This document shows, piece after piece, positions 1 to 8,350 of a stretch of DNA of 35,098 nucleotides. The stretch spans positions 1 through 35,098 of the forward strand of contig JAEEQG010000151.1 of assembly GCA_016285185.1 (NCBI GenBank). The letters are read 5' to 3'. Below the pieces are notes generated by a model. The model saw only the letters and a program-made list of their open reading frames with translations. It made no database searches and had not been told where the DNA came from. How positions within the stretch are numbered: position 1 is the first letter of the stretch; each line of letters opens with the position of its first letter. Origin of the DNA: Spirochaetota bacterium. Its GTDB lineage: Bacteria > Spirochaetota > Spirochaetia > Treponematales > Treponemataceae. The translations under genes and the position numbers were made by a program.

Positions 1-261
1 AGTCCGGCTGTCAAAAATCTTCTTGACCGGAGTATAGGTACATCAACGCCTTTGAGTACGCTTAGGGGCGGACATATGCATCATACTCTGCGATACGGCA
101 AACACAATCATTTGAAAGTTGTAGTCTACGGTAACATAACCGAGCGCGAAAAAGCGACATGGAACCTTATGGTAGAGCGGAATGCGATGAACGAGGGATT
201 TGCCGGGCACGAAGTTGTTTTTATTGCCTCAAAAGACGAACTGGAGAAAGTAAGCTTATGA
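1..261 (+). CDS. Flavodoxin-family / NAD(P)H-dependent oxidoreductase, C-terminal part
   Basis: The frame is open from the first base of the window to a TGA at 259-261, so this is the last 86 codons of a gene that begins outside. The segment starts with SPAVKNLLDRSIG, which resembles the K-x-F/L-x-DR motif following the FMN-binding loop of WrbA/iron-sulfur-flavoprotein-type reductases. It continues with a hydrophobic strand (LKVVVYGNI) and a final strand (HEVVFIAS) expected of a flavodoxin fold. The downstream gene overlaps it by 4 nt (ATGA) and is also flavodoxin-like, so the two are probably translationally coupled. Substrate is unknown. An internal TTG at 52 opens a shorter frame, but continuity to the window edge makes that start unlikely. 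Confidence 0.6.
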   Translation, partial: SPAVKNLLDRSIGTSTPLSTLRGGHMHHTLRYGKHNHLKVVVYGNITEREKATWNLMVERNAMNEGFAGHEVVFIASKDELEKVSL

Positions 262-998
262 AAACGGTTTTTATAAATTGCAGCCCCAAAAAGAGGCTGA
301 GTGCGTCAGGATTTATTGCCGGATTTACAGGTGTTTTTGTACGCGGAAAAAAGCTTTCGGAAAAGCTTTGCACAAAAGGAGATTATTCACGTGTACTTGA
401 AGCAGTCCGTGGCGCGGATAATGTCGTTTTTTCGATGCCGCTTTATGTAGACGGTGTTCCGTCGCATGTTCTTCCGTTCCTGAAGGAGATGGAAAATTTT
501 TGCAGAGAAAACGGCAGTAATTTTAACGTTTATGTGATTGCGAACAACGGCTTTATTGAAGGCAAACAGAATGAGCCGCTAATGCAGGTTATGGAAAACT
601 TCTGTGAACGCAGCGGCAACAGATGGTGCGGTGGTCTTGGAATCGGCGGTGGGGTGATGATGAATGTGCTGCGGATTCTTATTACGGTGTTCTTTGCCCT
701 GATGCTGGTTAATGTTTTGCGGGGCTTGATGCTTGAACACGCTTTTAAAACTGGATATCTTGTACGATTTGCAAAGCAGGCGCTTGAAGTGCTTGTGTTT
801 GGTTGCGGAATCATCACGTTTGATATTTGGCTTGCAACTTGCATAAATCGCAGAAAAGAATACGGCAAACACTACACAAGGATTATGCTGCCGGCGTTTG
901 TGTTTATCATTGTTGCGGACATATTCTTTGTGATTACTTCGATTTTATCAGGCGGAATTTTTAGAGGATGGCTTTCAAAAAAACAGCCGTCCAAGTAA
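258..998 (+). CDS. Flavodoxin-like protein with C-terminal membrane helices
   Basis: This gene encodes 246 residues. The N-terminal half looks like an NAD(P)H-dependent oxidoreductase/flavodoxin domain: MKTVFINCSPKK matches the beta1-phosphate-loop region and VVFSMPLYVDGVPSHVLPFL the active-loop region. From about residue 131 it becomes hydrophobic, with roughly three membrane spans (about 131-158, 176-197, 209-236), so the flavin domain would sit on the cytoplasmic membrane. The start at 258 is chosen because the ATG overlaps the upstream stop (ATGA) and a GGAGAAA sequence lies about 8 nt upstream. The longer frame from 159 would run through the upstream gene. The two genes probably form one operon, perhaps a pair of flavin reductases. 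The redox partner is not evident. Confidence 0.6.
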   Translation: MKTVFINCSPKKRLSASGFIAGFTGVFVRGKKLSEKLCTKGDYSRVLEAVRGADNVVFSMPLYVDGVPSHVLPFLKEMENFCRENGSNFNVYVIANNGFIEGKQNEPLMQVMENFCERSGNRWCGGLGIGGGVMMNVLRILITVFFALMLVNVLRGLMLEHAFKTGYLVRFAKQALEVLVFGCGIITFDIWLATCINRRKEYGKHYTRIMLPAFVFIIVADIFFVITSILSGGIFRGWLSKKQPSK

Positions 999-1003
999 CT
1001 AAA

Positions 1004-2404
1004 TCACACAGGTGTTTCCTGACGGTTTTCAACGGCAAGATTACGCAGCCAGTGTTCTTTTTTCAGCCAGAAATGCGCGATTATCAGCTTTATCAGGTCT
1101 GACGCCTTTATAATCGTATACATTGCGACAGGGCCAAAACTTGTATAGAGTGCCATAAAAAACATTCCCGGAATTACAAAGCCGAGGTTTGCTATTCCGT
1201 CTACCCACATCCCCATTGCGGTGTCGCCGCCGGCGCGTGAGATAGTAAATTGTGTGTCTATGTAAACCCATAAAGGCATGAGAGAAGACATAACAAAAAC
1301 CATAGTGTTTGCGATTGTCCGCGCGCTTGTGCTCAGGTTTGAGAAAACCACCGGAATCAAAAGCATTGTTGAATATCCGAATAATGCCATAAAACAGCCG
1401 AAAATAAATGAACCGTTGAGCAGCCAGTTTTTTTGTTTGCGTGCTTCTTCGAGTTCGCCTTTGCCAAGAGTCTGACCTATTATAACGCCGGTTGTGGTTC
1501 TCATTCCGCCGTTAGCTACAAAAAAGAGATTGGCAATCGCAAAACTTGCTGCCATGCCTGAGACAACATCTGCACCGCCCCTGCCGTTATAGAGCGCGGT
1601 AATGGTTGTTTCCGAAAGAACCCAGAGCATTTCCGAAAACCATATCATGCTGCCTTTTTTGAGGATTTCTTTTATAAGCTTGAAATTTACGTGCAGCAAA
1701 TCCTGTACTTTCACGGCAAAAGGCGGCTTTTTTATTGCGATATATGTCAAAAACGCCGCCGTCTCAACAACACGTGCAATGATTGTGGCATAAGCGGCAC
1801 CGCGTACTTCGAGTCTCGGTGCGCCAAAGTGACCGTAAATCAAAATCCAGTTGAAAAATGTGTTTACAATTGTAGCGGCAACAGAAATAAAAAGCGGTAC
1901 TTTTACCTTCTCTATTTCTCGCAGGGAAGAAGAAACTGCCGTGGATATCATCATCGGGATTCCGATAAAGCCCATGAGCTTTATGTATTCAACCGCAACA
2001 TCAAGGATTTCCGCGGACTGTGAATTGTGCATGACCATCAGGCTCAAAAAGACACGGGGAAAAACCATACAAACCAGTGTATAAAGGATAACAGCTCCTG
2101 CCCCGAAAATCAGCTTGAAACAGAATGCCTGTCTCATTCCTTTTTTGTCGTCTGCTCCGAAAAACTGCGACATAAAGATTCCGCCGGCAAGGCAGATAGT
2201 GTTCATAAGAACCATAAATACAAAAATCAGCTGTCCGGTTATGTTAACACCCGACATCTTTATATCCCCAAGACCAGAGACCATAAAATTGTCTATCAGT
2301 GAAACAAGGTTTTGAATCAGCATTTGCGCCATAACGGGAAGTGCAATACCCAGTGCTTTTTTGTAAAATGTGAAGGGCCCAAAATATTTGTGGGTATGCG
2401 TCAT
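1004..2404 (-). CDS. MATE family efflux transporter (second of tandem pair)
   Basis: This gene encodes 466 residues, the usual length for a multidrug and toxic compound extrusion (MATE/NorM/DinF) antiporter, and has about 12 hydrophobic spans. It shows MATE-like features: an N-terminal helix with IALPVMAQMLIQNLVSLIDNFMVSGLG, the repeat-related helix near SMIWFSEMLWVLSE, and FIGIPMMISTAVSSSLREI. Such proteins export cationic drugs or metabolites in exchange for Na+ or H+. Its ATG overlaps the TAA of the upstream MATE gene by one base (TAATG at 2402-2406), so the two are co-transcribed and translationally coupled. It converges with the flavodoxin-like gene, leaving 5 nt and no visible terminator. 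Substrate cannot be predicted. Confidence 0.9.
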   Translation of the reverse strand: MTHTHKYFGPFTFYKKALGIALPVMAQMLIQNLVSLIDNFMVSGLGDIKMSGVNITGQLIFVFMVLMNTICLAGGIFMSQFFGADDKKGMRQAFCFKLIFGAGAVILYTLVCMVFPRVFLSLMVMHNSQSAEILDVAVEYIKLMGFIGIPMMISTAVSSSLREIEKVKVPLFISVAATIVNTFFNWILIYGHFGAPRLEVRGAAYATIIARVVETAAFLTYIAIKKPPFAVKVQDLLHVNFKLIKEILKKGSMIWFSEMLWVLSETTITALYNGRGGADVVSGMAASFAIANLFFVANGGMRTTTGVIIGQTLGKGELEEARKQKNWLLNGSFIFGCFMALFGYSTMLLIPVVFSNLSTSARTIANTMVFVMSSLMPLWVYIDTQFTISRAGGDTAMGMWVDGIANLGFVIPGMFFMALYTSFGPVAMYTIIKASDLIKLIIAHFWLKKEHWLRNLAVENRQETPV

Positions 2405-3759
2405 TATTGTTTTTCCAGATTTTTAAAGAAAATGAGCATGTACGGAATTGCGGTCAAAACACTGAGAAAATCCGAAACCGCCTGTGAAATTTCTACTCCT
2501 GTCAGACCAAGCAGGTGTGGTAGAATAAGAATTGCCGGAATAAAATAGACTCCCTGCCTGTTCATTGAAAGGAATGTGGCGGATTTTATTTTTCCGGTTG
2601 ACTGCATAAGCATATTTGTTGTTACGATAAGCGAGTGAAGCGGAAGAACCGCAACCTGCCAGCGCAACGCTGTTGTTCCGATTGCGATTGCAGTTAAGTC
2701 GGCTATGAACGAAGAAATAACGTGTTTTGCAAAAATAAAGCATGGTGCGGAAAAAAACAGCATAACACAAAAACCTGCGCAAACCGTAAAGCTATACGCT
2801 TTTTTTACCCTGTCGTATCGTTTTGCGCCGTAATTGTAGCCGCTTACAGGTGTAAAGCCCTGTCCTATGCCTATCATCATTGATGCAATGAACATAACAA
2901 TTTTTGTGACAATAGACATTCCGGCTACAGCCGCATCGCCGTAGACTCCGGCACTTCTGTTCAGGAGTATTGTAGCTACACTTGCCAAGCCCTGTCGTGC
3001 AAGAGACGGCAGACCGGTAGCGATGATGAGTCCTAAAATGCGGATTTCTTTTGTGTAAAGGGAGATGTTGATTCTGCATATCGCTTTTTTGCGCATAAAC
3101 CAGCTCAATAAAATTGAAAAGCTTATTAACTGGCTGATCAGGGTTGCAATTGCGGCTCCGCTTATTCCCATCTTAAGGCCGTAAATAAACAGCGGGTCAA
3201 GAAAAATGTTCAGAATCCCACCCGATGTGAGAGCTATCATCGAAAAAAACGCTTTCCCTTCTGAGCGCAGAACGTTGTTAAGAACAAATGCCGCGCACAT
3301 AAAAGGTGCGCCGAAAAAAATGTATTTGGCGTATGAGGCGGCATAGGGTAGTACCGAATCCGAAGCACCTACCAGTTTTAAAAATCCGCTGGAAAAGGTA
3401 TTCCCCAGTATTGTAATTGCAAGTCCTACGCCGATAGCTGTAAAAAAAGCGGTTGATGTAATACAGGACGCTTCATCGTTCTTTTTTTCACCCAAACGTC
3501 GGGATACAAGGCTCCCTGAACCCATCCCCAGTGTAAAACCGCAAGCCTGAATGATGGACATAATAGGAAAAACTATGCCTACGGCAGCACTGGATTGGGT
3601 ATTTATTCTTGAGACAAAAAAGGTATCCGCCATACTGTAAATTGCTGTAACAAGCATTGAAATTACGGTTGGAACTGCAAGACGTACAACAAGTTTGCTG
3701 ACCGGAGTTTCGGTCATTTTTTTGAATTGTGAATCTGCATTTGTATCAATAATGCCCAT
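2404..3759 (-). CDS. MATE family efflux transporter (first of tandem pair)
   Basis: This is a MATE antiporter of about 451 residues, with LVVRLAVPTVISMLVTAIYSMADTFFVSRI at the N-terminus and a second MATE half after the central loop. The ATG at 3759 is preferred over an upstream in-frame TTG at 3777. A promoter-like pair (GGACAA/ATTATT on the + strand at 3789-3794 and 3767-3772) would start transcription at this ATG, and no Shine-Dalgarno sequence precedes either codon. A still later ATG at 3717 (MTETPVSK) is possible. The gene lies divergent to the diguanylate cyclase and leads a two-gene operon with the downstream MATE gene. Sequence divergence between the two MATE proteins indicates an old duplication or independent acquisition rather than a recent tandem copy. 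Confidence 0.9.
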   Translation of the reverse strand: MGIIDTNADSQFKKMTETPVSKLVVRLAVPTVISMLVTAIYSMADTFFVSRINTQSSAAVGIVFPIMSIIQACGFTLGMGSGSLVSRRLGEKKNDEASCITSTAFFTAIGVGLAITILGNTFSSGFLKLVGASDSVLPYAASYAKYIFFGAPFMCAAFVLNNVLRSEGKAFFSMIALTSGGILNIFLDPLFIYGLKMGISGAAIATLISQLISFSILLSWFMRKKAICRINISLYTKEIRILGLIIATGLPSLARQGLASVATILLNRSAGVYGDAAVAGMSIVTKIVMFIASMMIGIGQGFTPVSGYNYGAKRYDRVKKAYSFTVCAGFCVMLFFSAPCFIFAKHVISSFIADLTAIAIGTTALRWQVAVLPLHSLIVTTNMLMQSTGKIKSATFLSMNRQGVYFIPAILILPHLLGLTGVEISQAVSDFLSVLTAIPYMLIFFKNLEKQ

Positions 3760-3766
3760 ATATTCA

Positions 3767-3794
3767 ATTATTCCCAAAAATGTTTTTTGGACAA
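3767..3794 (-). promoter_or_regulatory. Predicted leaderless promoter of the MATE operon
   Basis: Reading the minus strand, TTGTCC (3794-3789) and AATAAT (3772-3767) are separated by 16 nt, and the ATG at 3759 follows the -10 box by 7 nt. Initiation would fall at or next to the start codon. The -35 is only 4/6 to consensus. Confidence 0.45.
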
Positions 3795-3828
3795 GAGTCA
3801 GAATAATTAATTTTTGCAGAAAAAAAAA

Positions 3829-3857
3829 TTGAAAACACGGGAATCATACCTTATAAT
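3829..3857 (+). promoter_or_regulatory. Predicted leaderless promoter of the diguanylate cyclase gene
   Basis: TTGAAA (3829-3834), a 17-nt spacer and a perfect TATAAT (3852-3857) are followed after only 6 nt by the ATG at 3864. The transcription start predicted 7 nt after the -10 box is the A of ATG. A GAGGT touches the start codon directly, too close for normal Shine-Dalgarno use. The promoter is back-to-back with that of the MATE operon. Confidence 0.7.
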
Positions 3858-3863
3858 TGAGGT

Positions 3864-5498
3864 ATGTCTGATTCTTTGTATATAGTGATATGTTTAATTG
3901 GTGTATTCATATCAACTATTCTTTTATTCAGAGAAAAAGCTTTTAACTCAGCGGATATCCGGCTAAAGTCCTTTTTTACGCTTTTGCTGGGAACATTTGC
4001 TTTTTGTATAAATGATACGTTTTGGGGGTTAGCCAGTGCCGGCTTTTTTAAACCAACCCAGCTTTATGTCATAATTTTTTCGTATTTGTTCCATTTTTGC
4101 GCAAGTTCTTTTTCATTAATCTGGTTCCGTTATACAATTCTTTATATCTCTTCAAAAAAGAATACAAATATGTTGCTCCTGCTTGTACCGTTCTTTATAC
4201 AGCTGATTCTGATTTTTATGAACTTTTGGTATAAGAATATTTTTACAGTTGATAGCAACGGTTTTTATCTTGTTGGTCCGCATCGCCGATACCTTTTCTT
4301 TTTGCAGTTTTTCTACTTTTTCTGTGCATTCATAAGAGCTTCCTATCTTTTTATCATTGAAAAAGACGGATACAAACGCAAACGTTTTATGGTTGTGATA
4401 GTTTCTTCGATGGTTCCGCTTGTAATGGGTGTAGTACTTCTCTTTTTCCCGTTTGTTCCATGCTATACCATCGGATACATGTGTTCTGTTCTCATAATTT
4501 ATGTATTCAATTCAACATCGGATCATGCCCGGCAGCTTTTGCAGCTCAATCAGGAAGCCAATCTAAAAAAGATTTCTGATTATGAGACGCAGCTGTCTGA
4601 AGTACTTGCAGGGCAGAATGCGGTTTATTTTGAAATGCTCAAAAGACAGACAAACGGAATTGTTGCTATCGATATGGACGATAGTGTTGTTTTTATCAAC
4701 GATGCAGCTGCAAGAATGTTCGGTTTTGAGGATGCAAAGCATTTTGATGGAAATGCTCTTACGTTTTATGAACAGGCGGAAACTGAAGGCAAGAGTCGAA
4801 TCCTTGAAGAGATAAAAAGACTTAAAGGTTCTGGCGGTTCGACATCCTTTGAAACATCAGTAACTCATGCCGATGGCAAAAAGATTTATATGCTTGCTGA
4901 TATACAGATTGTAACCTTGCAGAACGGAGAGAAAATAGGTATTTCGAACTATACAGACATAACCTCATATAAAAAGCTCGAAAAAGAACTTGTTTATCTT
5001 TCCGAAACCGATGATCTTACGAAAATCAACAACCGGCGCAGCGGTGAACAGAAAGCTGAATTATTGTTATTAAACGGCAAGGACGGAATGTTCTGTATCA
5101 TTGACGTGGATAAATTCAAAATCATAAATGACAAATATGGTCACAGCGCAGGTGACAAAGTTCTTATTGCGATTGCAGAATGTATGAAAACAGCTTTCCG
5201 TGACCGCGACATTATAATGCGCCTTGGTGGTGATGAGTTTTCGGTTTATGCTGTCGGTGTAAAAACGGAAGAAGTTGTAAATGCATGTGTAAATCGCTTT
5301 TTTACAGAAATTAGCAGGATAAATATTCCTGAAATCGGCGATCACAAAGTTAGTGTAAGTGCAGGCGCTGTTTTGTGTTCTTCAAAGTCAGGAATGATGT
5401 TGTCTGATTATTACAAGGCTGCTGATTTTGCTTTGTACAAGAGTAAAAAAACACCGGGCAACAGACTGGAATTTTATAAGTTTGAAGAATTAGATTGA
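3864..5498 (+). CDS. Membrane diguanylate cyclase, 7TM-PAS-GGDEF
   Basis: This gene encodes 544 residues. Residues 1-216 hold seven hydrophobic spans resembling the 7TM sensory region seen in some histidine kinases and cyclases. A short charged helix follows (about 222-250), then a PAS-like domain (about 255-370, with GIVAIDMDDSVVFINDAAARMFGF). The GGDEF domain has an intact RLGGDEF signature (GGDEF at 455-459), DVDKFKIINDKYGH, and an RxxD inhibitory site (RDRD) five residues before GGDEF. It should therefore synthesise c-di-GMP from two GTP and be product-inhibited. The signal sensed by the membrane region is unknown. The gene stands alone behind its own promoter and converges with the helicase gene, leaving 14 nt. 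It could be the synthetic counterpart of the EAL phosphodiesterase at 16521. Confidence 0.92.
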   Translation: MSDSLYIVICLIGVFISTILLFREKAFNSADIRLKSFFTLLLGTFAFCINDTFWGLASAGFFKPTQLYVIIFSYLFHFCASSFSLIWFRYTILYISSKKNTNMLLLLVPFFIQLILIFMNFWYKNIFTVDSNGFYLVGPHRRYLFFLQFFYFFCAFIRASYLFIIEKDGYKRKRFMVVIVSSMVPLVMGVVLLFFPFVPCYTIGYMCSVLIIYVFNSTSDHARQLLQLNQEANLKKISDYETQLSEVLAGQNAVYFEMLKRQTNGIVAIDMDDSVVFINDAAARMFGFEDAKHFDGNALTFYEQAETEGKSRILEEIKRLKGSGGSTSFETSVTHADGKKIYMLADIQIVTLQNGEKIGISNYTDITSYKKLEKELVYLSETDDLTKINNRRSGEQKAELLLLNGKDGMFCIIDVDKFKIINDKYGHSAGDKVLIAIAECMKTAFRDRDIIMRLGGDEFSVYAVGVKTEEVVNACVNRFFTEISRINIPEIGDHKVSVSAGAVLCSSKSGMMLSDYYKAADFALYKSKKTPGNRLEFYKFEELD

Positions 5499-5512
5499 TT
5501 TTACGTATAGAG

Positions 5513-7768
5513 TTAATTGTCTTTTATAACCATTAGCCGGCCTCTTTGGTAATCAGGCATAAAGGTTTTTTGATTTCCGCTTTCAAATGAAGCTTTTATG
5601 AGAAAATCGTCTTCATCGTACCAGGCGGAAGAAACAACACCGTAGCCGTAATCGTCGTGGTAGATTTTTGTACCGGGTTTCCATTTTTCATACAGAGGGT
5701 CTGTTTTCGCGGATTTTTCGGCAGCCGGTTTTCTGCTGAAAGATGAAGGAAGCTTGCCCAAAACGTCAATACCGGTTATGTCAATTTCTTTTAAGAAGCG
5801 GCTTGGCGAAACATATTCGTATCTGCCGTAAAGTCGTCTTGAAGCGCACGTTGTAAGATACAGCTCGTCTTTTGCTCTGGTGATTCCGACATAAAAGAGA
5901 CGTCGTTCTTCTTCCAAGTCCATGCCTTCCTTGTCTTTGCGCGGGAAAACGCCTTCTTCGATTCCTGTGATGATAACCCGCGGATACTCCAGCCCTTTTG
6001 TATTGTGCAGCGTTATCAGCGTTACGGAATCCGGCGCATCGTCGGTTTCTGTCAGTGTACGGTCAAGTTCGATATGGTCAAAAAAGGCAGTAAGCCCTTC
6101 AAGCGTTTTAGGGTAGAGCAGTGCACTGTTCGCAAGTTCCTGCATGTTGGCAACTTTCTGTGTTCCCGCTATCTCATCCTGTGCGGAATGATAGTCTGCA
6201 AGCCCTGTAATCTTTACAAGGTTTTGAATAAAGTCCGCAAGCGTGTTTTCAGGCTGAGTCTGAGAAGTCGTTGTTCCTGTCAATGCATCTACTGCAAGAT
6301 TCGGGGTTGAAAAGCCTGTGGAATCTTCATTTTCAGGTGTTGACGGCAAATCCGCAACAAGAGAGTCAATTATGGACAAAAATTCCTGCATACCCTTTTT
6401 TGCCTTTGTGGTAAGAGTCGGCAACAAATCCCGGCAGGCGGAAAGCAGACTGTATTTTTCAAATTCCAAAGAATCCGGGGCGTTGTATTTGGCGCGTGCA
6501 TAGTCAACGATTTTTTGCTGTGTCTTGTCGCCGAGAGCTCTTGTAGGCTTGTTTACAATACGCGAAAAATGAATTTCATCCTTGGGGTTAAGGATAACGG
6601 CGAGGTATGCAAGAACATCCTTAATTTCTTCGCGCTCATAGAATTTTAATGAACCGACAACCTTGTACGGAATCTGCTTTTTTACAAATTCCGATTCAAA
6701 GCCCAGCGACTGCGCATTTGTTCTGTAAAGAACCGCCCAGTCGGAATAAGGACATCCCTTTGCGGCGGCTTTTTTAATCAATTCGGCGCAAAAAGCGGCT
6801 TCTTCATCCTGATCGGACAAAAATACAAGAGTCGGCTTTTTGCCTGTACCACGCTGGGAATCAAGCGTTTTTCCGAGCCTGTGCTTATTGCAGCTTACAA
6901 CATTTATTGCTGTATCAAGAATCGGTGATGTGGAACGGTAATTCCGCTCCAGTTTGATTATCTGTGTGTTCGGAAAATGCTCGCTGAAAGTGAGAATGTT
7001 CTGAACTTCCGCACCGCGGAAGCTGTAGATTGACTGGTCATCATCGCCTACAACGCATACATAGGTATCCGGTCCCGCCAGCTGCTGCAAAAGCTGGAAC
7101 TGCGCAACGTTGGAATCCTGATATTCGTCGACCATGATAACATCAAAGCGGTTTTGAATTTCAGCTTTAAGTATTGGATCTGTTTTTAGTATCTGCACAG
7201 GCAGCATTATTAAGTCGCCAAAATCGACATTTCCTGTTTCACGTAATCGGGTTTCGTATTTTTGATAAACTTCCGCAAATTCCGGGTCGGTATTAATGAA
7301 TGATAAATCATCATCCGGTAACAGACAGTAATCCTTTGCCCGTGATATGTCGTGCATAAGATGGGCACACTGTACACGCGTCAGTTCCGGTATGGTTTTG
7401 GATAGAAGATTTACCGAGTCATCGTCGTCATAAACTGTGAACGAAGAAGCTAATCCTGCGGATTCGCCGTAAACCCGCAAAAACCAGGAACCGAATGAGT
7501 GAAAAGTTCTTATCTGGGCATAAGATGCCTTTTCGTTTAGGCGGTACGCACGTTCCTGCATTTCGGAAGCGGCTTTTTTTGTAAATGTGACAGCAAGAAT
7601 TTTACGCGGATTTACGTTACGTTCACCGATGAGCCATGCTATCTTTGTTGTAATTACGCGGGTTTTACCTGAACCTGCCCCTGCAAGAATCAGCAGAGGA
7701 GAACCTTCGTGTATGACAGCTTGTTTTTGTTCCGGGTTTAAAACACTAAGATATTTTTCAGCTTCCAT
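5513..7768 (-). CDS. pcrA: ATP-dependent DNA helicase, PcrA/UvrD type (SF1A)
   Basis: This 751-residue SF1A helicase unwinds DNA 3'-to-5' in nucleotide excision repair, mismatch repair or clearance of recombination and transcription intermediates. Visible motifs are the Q motif (LNPEQKQAV), Walker A GAGSGKT (30-36), motif II VDEYQDSN, motif III QSIYSFRGA, motif IV LERNYRST, motif V TLHNTKGLEYP and motif VI GITRAKDELYL. The C-terminal part (KPGTKIYHDDYGYGVVSSAW) looks like the Tudor-like tail of PcrA/UvrD that contacts RNA polymerase, and the length is normal. It follows a CheY-like gene after 2 nt, so both should be on one transcript. PcrA versus UvrD versus Rep cannot be decided with certainty; the tail favours PcrA/UvrD. 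Confidence 0.92.
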   Translation of the reverse strand: MEAEKYLSVLNPEQKQAVIHEGSPLLILAGAGSGKTRVITTKIAWLIGERNVNPRKILAVTFTKKAASEMQERAYRLNEKASYAQIRTFHSFGSWFLRVYGESAGLASSFTVYDDDDSVNLLSKTIPELTRVQCAHLMHDISRAKDYCLLPDDDLSFINTDPEFAEVYQKYETRLRETGNVDFGDLIMLPVQILKTDPILKAEIQNRFDVIMVDEYQDSNVAQFQLLQQLAGPDTYVCVVGDDDQSIYSFRGAEVQNILTFSEHFPNTQIIKLERNYRSTSPILDTAINVVSCNKHRLGKTLDSQRGTGKKPTLVFLSDQDEEAAFCAELIKKAAAKGCPYSDWAVLYRTNAQSLGFESEFVKKQIPYKVVGSLKFYEREEIKDVLAYLAVILNPKDEIHFSRIVNKPTRALGDKTQQKIVDYARAKYNAPDSLEFEKYSLLSACRDLLPTLTTKAKKGMQEFLSIIDSLVADLPSTPENEDSTGFSTPNLAVDALTGTTTSQTQPENTLADFIQNLVKITGLADYHSAQDEIAGTQKVANMQELANSALLYPKTLEGLTAFFDHIELDRTLTETDDAPDSVTLITLHNTKGLEYPRVIITGIEEGVFPRKDKEGMDLEEERRLFYVGITRAKDELYLTTCASRRLYGRYEYVSPSRFLKEIDITGIDVLGKLPSSFSRKPAAEKSAKTDPLYEKWKPGTKIYHDDYGYGVVSSAWYDEDDFLIKASFESGNQKTFMPDYQRGRLMVIKDN

Positions 7769-7770
7769 CT

Positions 7771-8154
7771 TTATTTTTTAGAATGAGATTCAAGCTGATT
7801 TTTTACATGTACAAGCAGTTCGGAAGGAGAAATAGGTTTGTTCAGATAATCATTGGCATTTGTTTTTATTACGCTTTGAAGAACATTGTCATCTTCTACG
7901 CCTGTAAGAAAAATTGCAGGCACGTCTTTTGTGGAAGGATTTTTCTGTGCCCATTTGTAAAATTCAATGCCGTCCATTTCGGGCATACATACATCAAGAA
8001 TAAGCAAATCAACACTGTTTTCAGAAAGATAATCCATTGCTTCTTTTGCAGAAGAAACAGATTTTACTTCATAAAACTTTTTTAATGATGAAGTAACATG
8101 AACTCTTAGAACTGGATCGTCGTCTACAGTTAAAATTCTTGCAGGATTATTCAT
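7771..8154 (-). CDS. Stand-alone CheY-like response regulator receiver
   Basis: This is a 127-residue single receiver domain. It has the acidic cluster DDD (11-13), phosphoacceptor Asp54 in LLILDVCMPEMDG, Thr84 in FLTG and Lys106 in YLNKP, so all residues for phosphorylation and signal switching are present. There is no output domain, so it should act by protein contact or as a phosphorelay intermediate. The ATG at 8154 is preceded by GTGAGG at about 8 nt, and a good promoter lies upstream (8208-8237). The helicase gene starts 2 nt after its stop, an unusual partnership. It need not be the chemotaxis CheY; the context gives no chemotaxis genes. Confidence 0.9.
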   Translation of the reverse strand: MNNPARILTVDDDPVLRVHVTSSLKKFYEVKSVSSAKEAMDYLSENSVDLLILDVCMPEMDGIEFYKWAQKNPSTKDVPAIFLTGVEDDNVLQSVIKTNANDYLNKPISPSELLVHVKNQLESHSKK

Positions 8155-8207
8155 GTCAAAAGCCTCACAATTCTTTTTTTATAGCGGAACAGAATTTATT
8201 CCGCATA

Positions 8208-8237
8208 TATTATACCTTAGGATTTTAATATTTGTAA
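8208..8237 (-). promoter_or_regulatory. Promoter of the receiver-helicase operon
   Basis: On the minus strand TTTACA (8237-8232), an 18-nt spacer and a perfect TATAAT (8213-8208) are visible. The resulting leader of about 45 nt contains a small CGGAA/TTCCG hairpin (8182-8202) and ends with the GTGAGG ribosome-binding site. This unit is therefore not leaderless. Confidence 0.7.
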
Positions 8238-8294
8238 ACAATTTTTATTATAGAAGGAATTGTTCTAATTCTTTTTTAGCACTCAGTTCCGACA

Positions 8295-8323
8295 ATTTAC
8301 AATAATCCGTAAAAACAATATAT
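8295..8323 (+). promoter_or_regulatory. Promoter of the AEC transporter-thioredoxin unit
   Basis: TTTACA (8295-8300), a 17-nt spacer and TATATT (8318-8323) are present. A leader of about 20 nt follows, with an AAGGGA ribosome-binding site (8338-8343) 7 nt before the ATG at 8351. Confidence 0.6.
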
Positions 8324-8350
8324 TGTCAGTGTAGTTTAAGGGATTTGTAT

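Noticed and set aside
159-257. Upstream extension of the flavodoxin-like protein start to 159
   Set aside because: It overlaps the preceding gene in another frame; the ATG at 258 has a ribosome-binding site and an ATGA overlap.
3760-3777. TTG at 3777 as the start of the first MATE gene
   Set aside because: It would lie inside the predicted promoter and has no ribosome-binding site; the ATG at 3759 fits better.
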